This document shows positions 1-8,878 of a DNA stretch of 15,233 nt, one piece after another. Source of the DNA: Pseudomonadota bacterium (lineage in GTDB: Bacteria; Pseudomonadota; Gammaproteobacteria; Acidithiobacillales; Acidithiobacillaceae); assembly GCA_021840785.1 (NCBI GenBank), contig JAKBXD010000032.1, positions 1 through 15,233 on the forward strand, written 5' to 3'. The translations under genes and the position numbers were made by a program. The notes beneath the pieces are model-generated. The model had not been told where the DNA came from and did not search any database. It saw only the letters and a list, made by a program, of their open reading frames with translations. Position 1 is the stretch's first letter. Each line of letters opens with the position of its first letter.

Positions 1-48
1 CTGGAACTGGTGCACTGGGATGAGGAATCCCAGGTCTCCCTGCATTGA
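1..48 (+). CDS. Possible C-terminal tail of a gene cut by the window edge
   Basis: Frame 1 is open from the first base and stops at TGA 46-48, reading LELVHWDEESQVSLH. Fifteen residues are too few to recognise a family, so this may be chance. A small inverted repeat (CTCGG 62-66 / CCGAG 74-78) just downstream could be a weak terminator for it, although no T-run follows. Apart from this, positions 49-103 hold nothing I can identify. If real, the gene converges on the permease that ends at 104. Confidence 0.2.
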   Translation: MELVHWDEESQVSLH

Positions 49-103
49 GGTACCCATAGGTCTCGGAACCAGCCCGAGCACATCGGCCCTATCTCACGAT
101 TTC

Positions 104-1546
104 TTATCGCCCCGCTTGGACGGGAGCATCCATCTTTGAGTTGTCCGGTGTGCCCAGCAGCGAAGTCCTTATCCTATGAAGCCGTCGAGCGCGAAAGATC
201 GCGAAGAACAGGACGGGGACTATCGCTGACAGCCAGAGGAGCAAAGACCAATAGAGAGGATAGGCAAAAGGGACAAGCGACTCCCAAAGCACCCACCAGA
301 ACAGGAGTGTGGCCAGTACCGGGAGAAAAAAATGAAAAAAGAGCCACGTTAAAAGCCGTTCATTCCCTCTTGGTAATTTCATCAAAGAAACGTTCATCAA
401 TGTGTGGGCCGTGACCAGGCCGATGAGCACCGCTGTGGTCATTACGTCGAAAGCATTGCTCGGACCAAAAACCAGACCAAAAACTATGGCCAGGGTAATG
501 GCAATGATGGCGAGCACGTTCACCGCCGCTTGCGGCGCTCCGCGACCGTTTACCTGAGCGAATGAAGTATAAAGCAGACGATCGCGGGCAATGGCAAATA
601 GCACCCGTGCTGAGGCATTGAGCAGAGCCAGATCACCGGCCATGGCGCTATTTACAGCGAGGACGACCAAGGCGACGGCGCCCCAAAAGCCGAGATAACG
701 GTGAAAGACTACGACTCCGGGCGCACCATTGGCAGCAAAACTGTGCATGTTATCCATTCCCCAGCCGACGGTCAGGGCATATGCCGACAGCACGAGCGCG
801 GTCCCTACCAAGGTCAGTGAGACCAAAGCCGCTTTGCCGATAACTCTTCCTTCCTGAGTACGGACTCCCCGTGCCTCTTCCCCGAGGGGAGTATGACTGC
901 CAATCCCGATGAAACTGGTGATGGCAAAAATCATCCCCATGGCGACTCCTTTAAATCCTACCTCACCAAGGCTGAAGGGCAGCAAAGGATGACTGGGCAC
1001 GACACGGCTGATGATAACCACTGAACTACCCACCAAAAAAAGAATCTCCAGCAGGCTCGTGATGGCGACAGTACGAATACTCGGGCGAATCCCTGCCACA
1101 CTGAGCAACCATGGCACACCAATGAAAAACAGGGTGCTCGCGATCCATAACCAGTGCGGGAGCAAGATACCTATACTTTTTGACAAGCCCGGAAGAAAGA
1201 CCCCGCCCACATAGACCGGAATTCCTGCAACACTCATGGTTTGGTAGAAAATGACCATAAATCCAGTGACTATTGCCGCACGTGGTCCCAAGCCAGCGGC
1301 GACGAAACTGTAATAACCGCCGGCAGAGGCGCGATGCTTGGTCAGATGATAGATGGTGTTGACCTCGAAAAACATAAGCAGAAACGCCAGCAGATAGGAC
1401 AGTGGCAGGGTAACCAGCGCAAAAGCTGCTCCCACAGTCATGAACGCTACGACATCGCAAGTGGGTGCTATGCCGGAGATGCTTTGCCCTACGAGCCCCC
1501 AAAAACTAACGACGTTTTTGTGTAGTGTGGATGATTGAACGGTCAT
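104..1546 (-). CDS. APC-superfamily amino-acid permease
   Basis: This is an integral inner-membrane transporter of about 480 residues with roughly 12 hydrophobic segments, the usual size for the APC (amino acid-polyamine-organocation) superfamily. The N-terminal segment has the family-like SISGIAPTCDV stretch in the first helix, followed by helix 2. A second APC-typical stretch, FIGIGSHTPLGEEARG, lies in the middle, where the family's substrate-site glutamate helix occurs. Such proteins import or exchange amino acids or polyamines using ion gradients; the substrate cannot be read from the sequence. Two ATGs are possible, at 1552 and 1546. The AAAGGA ribosome-binding site is only 1 nt from the first but 7 nt from the second, so 1546 (MTVQSS) is preferred. 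The base composition is lower in G+C than the vnf genes. The gene stands alone and nothing links it to nitrogen fixation. Confidence 0.85.
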   Translation of the reverse strand: MTVQSSTLHKNVVSFWGLVGQSISGIAPTCDVVAFMTVGAAFALVTLPLSYLLAFLLMFFEVNTIYHLTKHRASAGGYYSFVAAGLGPRAAIVTGFMVIFYQTMSVAGIPVYVGGVFLPGLSKSIGILLPHWLWIASTLFFIGVPWLLSVAGIRPSIRTVAITSLLEILFLVGSSVVIISRVVPSHPLLPFSLGEVGFKGVAMGMIFAITSFIGIGSHTPLGEEARGVRTQEGRVIGKAALVSLTLVGTALVLSAYALTVGWGMDNMHSFAANGAPGVVVFHRYLGFWGAVALVVLAVNSAMAGDLALLNASARVLFAIARDRLLYTSFAQVNGRGAPQAAVNVLAIIAITLAIVFGLVFGPSNAFDVMTTAVLIGLVTAHTLMNVSLMKLPRGNERLLTWLFFHFFLPVLATLLFWWVLWESLVPFAYPLYWSLLLWLSAIVPVLFFAIFRARRLHRIRTSLLGTPDNSKMDAPVQAGR

Positions 1547-1570
1547 GAACATGTCCTTTCATGCAAGTGA

Positions 1571-1591
1571 GTTGCAATAATATCCTGCAAC
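1571..1591. promoter_or_regulatory. Inverted repeat upstream of the permease, possible operator
   Basis: GTTGCA (1571-1576) and TGCAAC (1586-1591) form a perfect 6-bp inverted repeat with a 9-nt spacer, centred about 35 nt upstream of the permease start. The position suits a repressor or activator site, but no binding protein can be named. The rest of the roughly 300-nt gap between permease and globin genes (1547-1846) is AT-rich and holds no credible gene. The only other item seen is a 7-bp pair, AGGTGAT 1785-1791 / ATCACCT 1822-1828, just past the globin stop, which might be a loose transcript-end structure. Confidence 0.25.
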
Positions 1592-1846
1592 TGGCACAGG
1601 TTAAACTTGAAAGCTGAATAAACCGAGGGTGTCCTGAATTTTGCTAGAAAAAGCAGTTAACGGTCCGGCCATGACATGGTTTTCCGAGTATTCGTAATTT
1701 ATTGTGTATGACGCATCAACCTGATCAAAACCAATTCTGGTCATGTTTGTGTGTTCACCTAAAATCGATGTCGTCCAGTTCGCCAGGTGATTTGTGTATG
1801 GAGCTGACTCTGCTCTTGCCCATCACCTTGATGAGCAGTTGCAGAT

Positions 1847-2416
1847 CTACCCCATAATTGATTTCTGTTTTGTAACCGGCCGCAGGGCGATGAGATTTTC
1901 CAACAGGGCTGGACTCATCCCGGTAGCGGCTGTTAGACGCCTCATGCGTTCAGCCTCGTAGGCCGAATCGATTAAATATTGACAGAGATCCAGTAGGCGC
2001 AGAATCATCCCAGTGCAAATACCGATGGGTTCACCCAGTGACCGAGCGATGATTTCGATTTCATTGGGGAAGGCGCTACGCAGAAAACTCATGCTGGACG
2101 CCACAAAGGGAGGCGGGATACCGACGGCCACATGGATTTCGCCGATACGCCGCTGGCGGGCCATGAAATCTTCTCCATAATCGCCGGAAAAGAGTTCCGT
2201 GAGCCAGGCGATATGAGCCTTTTTCAGTTGTTCCACGCGTCTCTCCACATAGGGGCAAGTGAGTTCATTAGCCAGCAGACACTCATAGAATCGATCTGTG
2301 AGCTCGGGTAGTCGCGGCACCAGATATTGGCCGAGATGACGGAGATGCTCCTCGTACCCTGATGAAAAACCGCCAATGTGCATGAGGGTCTGAACATCGC
2401 TGGAGTTTGTGCTCAT
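1847..2416 (-). CDS. Single-domain sensor globin (protoglobin / globin-coupled-sensor domain)
   Basis: The 189-residue protein matches the heme domain of globin-coupled sensors and protoglobins. It is all-helical, with the characteristic stretch RIGEIHVAVGIPP at residues 90-102. By family knowledge His95 in this stretch is the proximal heme ligand. The family binds heme and senses O2, CO or NO. Here the protein ends soon after the globin fold, at about residue 180, with no methyl-accepting, GGDEF or kinase output domain. It is therefore a stand-alone globin, and any output would need a partner or a stored or bound ligand. A purine-rich AAGGGGG lies about 8 nt before ATG 2416, supporting that start. 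The upstream neighbour in the same direction is the broken Roadblock gene; their ends and starts are about 60 nt apart, so they may once have been co-transcribed. Confidence 0.8.
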   Translation of the reverse strand: MSTNSSDVQTLMHIGGFSSGYEEHLRHLGQYLVPRLPELTDRFYECLLANELTCPYVERRVEQLKKAHIAWLTELFSGDYGEDFMARQRRIGEIHVAVGIPPPFVASSMSFLRSAFPNEIEIIARSLGEPIGICTGMILRLLDLCQYLIDSAYEAERMRRLTAATGMSPALLENLIALRPVTKQKSIMG

Positions 2417-2459
2417 AAATATTCCCCCTTTTTAATCATACCATTTTCAAGCAATTAAT

Positions 2460-2480
2460 CTTTGACATACTTAGTCAAAG
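2460..2480. promoter_or_regulatory. Perfect 7-bp inverted repeat between globin and Roadblock genes
   Basis: CTTTGAC (2460-2466) and GTCAAAG (2474-2480) are perfect inverted arms separated by 7 nt. The repeat overlaps the last codons of the broken Roadblock gene and lies about 44-64 nt upstream of the globin start. A TATGAT hexamer in the globin orientation lies between the repeat and the globin ribosome-binding site. It could be an operator for the globin gene or a transcript-end hairpin for the gene upstream. There is no clear T-run, so an operator is slightly favoured. Confidence 0.3.
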
Positions 2481-2842
2481 CATATTCTCAATGGCTTTTG
2501 CAGCCCGAGAAGCGTCTAGAAATACGAACCCCAGCTTGGCTTATTTCCGAATAATTGTACTGAGAACGGCCTCTGACCCGGCATCTATTAACAGAACATA
2601 TCCATTGTCACCTTTGATCATGACCTGCTCCAAGTTGCCACGCGCCAACTCTGTTGCTGTCCGCTCTCCCAAAGTAAAGAGAGCATAGCCGCAGCCACCG
2701 CGCCTACACGATCTTCATCCATGGAAGCGGAGAGTAATGCAGCAATATCCAGACCGTCTGTGGATATAATGGCAGAGGCTTCTATATCAGCGGAGCTACC
2801 ATTGAGATCTGACAGCACAGACTTAATCATTTCTTCACGCAC
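2475..2842 (-). pseudogene. Roadblock/LC7-domain protein, frameshifted and nonsense-mutated
   Basis: The GTG at 2842 follows a GGGAGA ribosome-binding site and begins MREEMIKSVLSDLNGSSADI. The frame continues through AIISTDGLDIAALL and AAAMLSL, a typical small Roadblock/LC7 protein (MglB-like, usually about 120 residues). Near 2671-2680 the reading frame slips: the DNA reads TCT TTACT TTG, as if 5 nt had been added by a near-tandem copy of CTTT. In the shifted frame the family sequence resumes as LGERTATELARGNLEQVMIK and GYVLLIDAGSEAVLSTIIRK. An in-frame TAA (complement of 2541-2543) then interrupts it, and the family tail LGFVFLDASRAAKAIENML follows to a TGA at 2475. Two independent lesions make it a pseudogene rather than a single sequencing error. 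Roadblock proteins commonly partner small Ras-like GTPases; none is in view. Confidence 0.85.
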
Positions 2843-2903
2843 TAGATATTATCTCCCTAAGCGATATATGAATATGATGGATGATCACAGCATCATAAAA
2901 ATG

Positions 2904-2976
2904 ACCTACAATTACGCATTTCCAGCCTTAGGCATTCAGCCAGTCACCTACAATTGCATTTTCAACTGTCAACTGT
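2904..2976. repeat. Short imperfect direct repeats in the gene-free boundary region
   Basis: ACCTACAATTACGCATTTCC (from 2904) recurs as ACCTACAATTGCATTTTCA (from 2946) with two bases missing, followed directly by a tandem CAACTGT CAACTGT (2963-2976). The repeats lie in the 286-nt stretch between the Roadblock pseudogene and the operon-end hairpin (2843-3128). In this stretch the composition changes from AT-rich on the left to GC-rich on the right. No gene there has a believable start, ribosome-binding site or family match. The repeats may be debris from an insertion or recombination event; I could not assign them to a known element. Confidence 0.4.
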
Positions 2977-3128
2977 TCTGGGAAAGGATGATGAGCATCC
3001 ATCAACAGTGCGGCATGTGTTCGAGCGGATATCGGGCACCTTAATGAGGGACGGCTGGTGATGGCGTCTTTTCGGGACTCCGGATAAGCACGTTGGGCAT
3101 CGGTCCCGAGTCCGCAGGGCATGAGGTT

Positions 3129-3152
3129 GGGCCGCCGAACCTGGGGCGGCCC
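3129..3152 (-). terminator. Strong hairpin at the end of the vnfDGK operon
   Basis: GGGCCGCC (3129-3136) and GGCGGCCC (3145-3152) pair perfectly over 8 bp with an 8-nt loop. The hairpin begins 6 nt past the stop codon of the ZIP transporter gene. There is no U-run, so it may be a weak intrinsic terminator, a Rho-related or 3'-end-stabilising structure. It also sits almost exactly where the GC-rich vnf region gives way to the AT-richer left flank. Confidence 0.5.
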
Positions 3153-3158
3153 GGGCGG

Positions 3159-3848
3159 TCATCCCATCATCAGGCAGGACAGTCCGGCGAAGACCATTCC
3201 CGCAATCGTCGCGCCCGCGACCTTGGCGCCGGCCGGGGTACCGGCGGTGGCCGTCCGGTGGGTTCCGCCGGAAACGACAAGCACCAGTGCCTTGGATAGT
3301 ACCAGGAAAAGCACTCCCGCGGCGATGGCGAGCAGGGGTTGCTGGATCCTCTCCGGGATCGTGATCACCGCCCCCAGGGGAATTATGCCGGCCAACAGCA
3401 GGGTCCCCGTCGCCTTCACACGGCTCGGGAAATCCCTCATCAGCGAGAGCGCGACCATGCCCTCCGGCAGTTTGTGGACGACGGCACCGACAAGGACGAT
3501 GGGGCCAGCGGCGGGCCCCATCGCCGCCACCATGATCCCTTCGCTCAGGTTATGCAAGGCCATCCCCCCGACGGCCGCCAAGCTTCCGGTGCGGCTGCCC
3601 CGTGCGCCCGCCTTGAACATCAGCAAGGCACCCAGAGCGACACCGACGGCGAGAAGCAGCCAGCCGCTCGGGTTGTCCGTGGTGGCGTCGGGGATGATGT
3701 CGAAAAGGACGATGGCCAAGCCAAAGCCCAGGCCAAAGCAGGAGAGGACGATCCGCTTTGCCGTGTCCCTGGTCATGACGAATGTCACGGCACCGATGAT
3801 CTCGGCGACCGCCATGAGGACCGAGATAAACGCAGTATTGGTAAACAT
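3159..3848 (-). CDS. ZIP-family metal-ion transporter
   Basis: This 229-residue protein is very hydrophobic, with about seven to eight membrane segments, the size of bacterial ZIP (ZupT-like) transporters. The two ZIP metal-site helices are present: HNLSEG at residues 99-104 and HKLPEG at 125-130. They supply His99, Asn100, Glu103, His125 and Glu129, matching the binuclear metal site known in the family. ZIP proteins usually carry Zn2+, Fe2+ or Mn2+ across the inner membrane into the cytoplasm. Here the gene follows the NifX-family gene by 126 nt in the same direction and precedes a strong hairpin, so it looks like the last gene of the vnfDGK operon. A role in supplying iron, or a vanadium species, for the enzyme is inference. 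AGAGGAG lies 9 nt before ATG 3848. The gap upstream has only a weak GGCGGA/TCCGCC stem and no clear promoter. Confidence 0.85.
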   Translation of the reverse strand: MFTNTAFISVLMAVAEIIGAVTFVMTRDTAKRIVLSCFGLGFGLAIVLFDIIPDATTDNPSGWLLLAVGVALGALLMFKAGARGSRTGSLAAVGGMALHNLSEGIMVAAMGPAAGPIVLVGAVVHKLPEGMVALSLMRDFPSRVKATGTLLLAGIIPLGAVITIPERIQQPLLAIAAGVLFLVLSKALVLVVSGGTHRTATAGTPAGAKVAGATIAGMVFAGLSCLMMG

Positions 3849-3974
3849 GTCAGGTTTCTCCTCTAATCGAATGTTGCGTGCGAAAGGTGCGTGTTTGCCG
3901 GGTGGCGAACTCCCTTGTGGATGGGGCGGATTCCCACGATTCCGCCGTCATCCCTGAAAGATCCCCCGATGGTT

Positions 3975-4445
3975 TCATGCGTGAGCCGAATGCGCTGTTC
4001 CACGTTTCATCGCCCTGCGCAGCCAAAGGGGTGGGTTGTTGCTCATCATCTGCTGCAGGTAGGCGATGACCACATCGATGTCGCGTACCTTTTCCATCTT
4101 GACCGGGAACACGTGCTGGTCCCGTATGCGGACCGCGACGAAATCCGACAGCCCCCGGGTGAACAGGATGGCGCAGCCCTGGAGCGCCTCCACCTTCGCC
4201 GCAAAAGGGTCGCCGTTGGCGAGCGCTTCATCGGCATCGACCATGCAGCAGCCGCCGTTTCTGCCTCCACCTTTTTTGTCCCCCTCCCGCTTTTCCGGTG
4301 GAGAGAAATGCATGCTGTCAAGGAACTCCGCCGAATCGTGGGCAACGTCGTAGAACACGACCCGCCGGGCCTTGGCGAAGTCAACGTCGACCCGGGTGAG
4401 GCTATTGGTGGTCAGTGCGATCTTCAAATGGCCGTTCTCTGGCAT
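3975..4445 (-). CDS. NifX-family nitrogenase cofactor-carrier protein, divergent
   Basis: The 156-residue protein belongs to the NifX/NafY/NifB-C-terminal fold, which binds nitrogenase cofactor or its precursor during assembly. The beginning LKIALTTNSLTRVDVDFAKA (8-27) aligns with the family's first strand and loop. The ending NPPLWLRRAMKRG (137-149) matches the family's PPPWL tail. Two features are odd. The usual HFG of the first loop is DFA here (22-24), so the conserved His is missing. A Lys/Gly-rich insert with a Cys pair, GGGRNGGCC (59-67), occupies the middle. ATG 4445 is chosen because GAGGAG lies 6 nt before it; the open frame runs further upstream but overlaps vnfK. The gene is 44 nt behind vnfK, so it is probably co-transcribed. 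A role as a FeV-cofactor carrier or insertion partner for VnfDGK is inferred from position. Confidence 0.8.
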   Translation of the reverse strand: MPENGHLKIALTTNSLTRVDVDFAKARRVVFYDVAHDSAEFLDSMHFSPPEKREGDKKGGGRNGGCCMVDADEALANGDPFAAKVEALQGCAILFTRGLSDFVAVRIRDQHVFPVKMEKVRDIDVVIAYLQQMMSNNPPLWLRRAMKRGTAHSAHA

Positions 4446-4489
4446 TTCCATCTCCTCATGGGGCCGCCGGCCGGCGGCCCTGGGTAGTC

Positions 4490-5890
<1,401 letters not shown>

Positions 5891-5910
5891 CTATTTTCTG
5901 GAAACCAGAC

Positions 5911-6248
5911 TCAATAGAGTGTGTGGTTCAGTTCGTGGTTTTTTGACCTGGTAATCGCGATTTCAACCAAGCGCTCCTTCAAGCCTTGCATCAACTCGCG
6001 GATCTGGGCCGGTTCGGCATCATCGATCCATGGGTAGCGCTCCTTGATATCGGAAACCATGATCTTGGCGTCTGCGTAATGCAGACGGTCCATAGGCGTG
6101 CCGAGGCCGGGATCCTCTCCCATCAATAGCACCGTGACTTTTTCGATGACCCCGTCGATGTTTTCATGCCTATCCCAGGCCCGGGAAGAGAACTGCCACA
6201 GGCACCGCTCCTGGACGTAGCCGAACAGATCATCCACTTTGCTGTTCA

Positions 6249-6249
<1 letters not shown>
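5911..6249 (-). CDS. vnfG: Vanadium nitrogenase, delta subunit VnfG
   Basis: VnfG is the small delta subunit found only in V and Fe-only nitrogenases. It binds VnfD and is needed for a working VFe protein and for cofactor insertion. The product has 112 residues against 113 in A. vinelandii. Conserved stretches include DDLFGYVQERCLWQFSSRAW near the start and the end motif ITRSKNHELNHTLY. Its ATG at 6249 shares one base with the vnfD stop (TAATG), and its AAGGAGG ribosome-binding site lies inside the end of vnfD, so translation of the two is coupled. Its presence rules out a Mo-type nifDK operon. Confidence 0.97.
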
Positions 6250-7787
<1,538 letters not shown>

Positions 7788-7927
7788 TCAATGGGCTACG
7801 GATATTTTTCGACTGATCCGAGCTTCTCTGGCGCCATCACATCCGTTCGAAAAAGTGCGTTTTTACGCCCAATGTTCATCGATGTGCGAAAATGGAAAGG
7901 CGTATGGCCTGATCGCCGGCGGAATCA

Positions 7928-7943
7928 TGGCATGAAAATCGCT
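7928..7943 (+). promoter_or_regulatory. Sigma-54 (-24/-12) promoter of the NifX-glyoxalase fusion gene
   Basis: The sequence TGGCATGAAAATCGCT fits TGGCACG-N4-TTGCW with two differences and the invariant GG/GC at the right spacing. The predicted start near 7954 is about 32 nt before ATG 7986, which supports that ATG over the longer open frame. The element is divergent from the vnfD promoter, with about 160 nt between them, so both could share one activator-binding region. In that region GTGCG occurs twice (in AGTGCGTTTTTACGC and ATGTGCGAAAATGG); this is noted only as a possible degenerate activator site. Confidence 0.75.
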
Positions 7944-7985
7944 TGTTGCCTTGCAGCCTTTTTCCACATATTTACAGGAGTGACC

Positions 7986-8837
7986 ATGTGCGGCCATGAC
8001 CAGAGATCATACCCAAAGGACGCTACACTTCTGGTTGCCGTCGCCAGCAAGGATGGCGGCACCGTCGACCAGCACTTCGGTCAGATTGACGAATTGCACG
8101 TCTATGAGATGGACCCCGGAGGAGCCCGGCTGGTGGAACGCCGCAATGTCGACGATTACGTCGATGAAAGCGATAACCGGCGCGAAGCCACCATACGCGC
8201 GCTGAAAGGCTGCATGGCCCTGTTCGTCGCGAAGATCGGTGATACGCCGAGGGAGCAGTTGCGGGCGGCGAACGTCGTGGCGGTGGATGGCTATGCCGGC
8301 CAGCCCGTCGAGACGTCCATCACCGCATTTTTCCGGGATTATGCCGTACTGGGAAAAAGGGGTGCGCAACTGACGTTATCTGGCGCCATGGGAGACCGAG
8401 GCTCGGGACCGGAGCCCGACCCTGGCACATTCCGGCTGCTCCACACCATGCTGCGGGTCGGCGACCTGGAGCGATCGGTCGATTTTTACACCCGGCTTCT
8501 GGGTATGACGGTGCTGGAACGGCGGGAGCATCGCAAGAACCGCTTCTCCCAGGCCTATCTGGGCTACGGCGACCCTGGGCGGCACATGGCCGTCGAGTTG
8601 GTGTTCAACTGGGAGCGCGAGGAATCCTATCGGTTGGGCGACGCCTTCGGGCACATCGCCATCCAGGTCACCGGCATCGATAAACTGTGCGAGCGCCTGG
8701 CGGCCGACGGGGTAACCATGCCCCGGCCGCCCCGTCCCCAAAGACACAACAAAAACACGGTCGCTTTCATCGAGGATCCGGACGGCTATCGCATCGAACT
8801 GGTCCAGATGGCGGATGCCGATGCCGTAACGTCATAG
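7986..8837 (+). CDS. Fusion of a NifX/NifB-C-type cofactor-binding domain with glyoxalase I
   Basis: The 283-residue product has two domains. Residues 14-120 match the NifX/NifB C-terminal fold, with VAVASKDGGTVDQHFGQIDE at 17-36 including the conserved HFG, and ALKGCMALFVAKIGDTPRE at 72-90. Members of this fold bind nitrogenase cofactor precursors. A linker (about 121-147) leads to residues 150-277, which closely resemble E. coli GlxI: LLHTMLRVGDLERSVDFYT, FNWEREESYRLGDAFGHIA and FIEDPDGYRIELV. All four expected metal ligands are present: His153, Glu204, His223 and Glu271. GlxI isomerises the methylglyoxal-glutathione adduct and uses Ni2+ or Co2+. ATG 7986 is chosen because ACAGGAG lies just before it and the sigma-54 promoter predicts a start near 7954. 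The gene is divergent from vnfD. What the fusion does in V-nitrogenase metabolism is unknown; detoxification and a repurposed metal or cofactor-binding role are both open. Confidence 0.88.
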   Translation: MCGHDQRSYPKDATLLVAVASKDGGTVDQHFGQIDELHVYEMDPGGARLVERRNVDDYVDESDNRREATIRALKGCMALFVAKIGDTPREQLRAANVVAVDGYAGQPVETSITAFFRDYAVLGKRGAQLTLSGAMGDRGSGPEPDPGTFRLLHTMLRVGDLERSVDFYTRLLGMTVLERREHRKNRFSQAYLGYGDPGRHMAVELVFNWEREESYRLGDAFGHIAIQVTGIDKLCERLAADGVTMPRPPRPQRHNKNTVAFIEDPDGYRIELVQMADADAVTS

Positions 8838-8841
8838 GTTT

Positions 8842-8855
8842 GCGGAATTCTCCGC
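8842..8855. terminator. Small hairpin between convergent genes
   Basis: GCGGA (8842-8846) and TCCGC (8851-8855) form a 5-bp stem with a 4-nt loop, between the end of the fusion gene (8837) and the end of vnfA (8879). Its place in a 41-nt convergent gap suggests a shared terminator. The stem is short and neither side has a T-run, so this is tentative. Confidence 0.3.
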
Positions 8856-8878
8856 CTCCCCATCCGACAACGGCCCCG

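Noticed and set aside
2928..3162. Small minus-strand open frames in the boundary region
   Set aside because: They overlap one another, lack ribosome-binding sites and match nothing I know; one overlaps the operon-end hairpin.
3121..3957. Plus-strand open frame opposite the ZIP gene
   Set aside because: The ZIP reading has correct hydrophobic segments and metal motifs; the opposite frame is Pro/Ala/Arg-rich noise.
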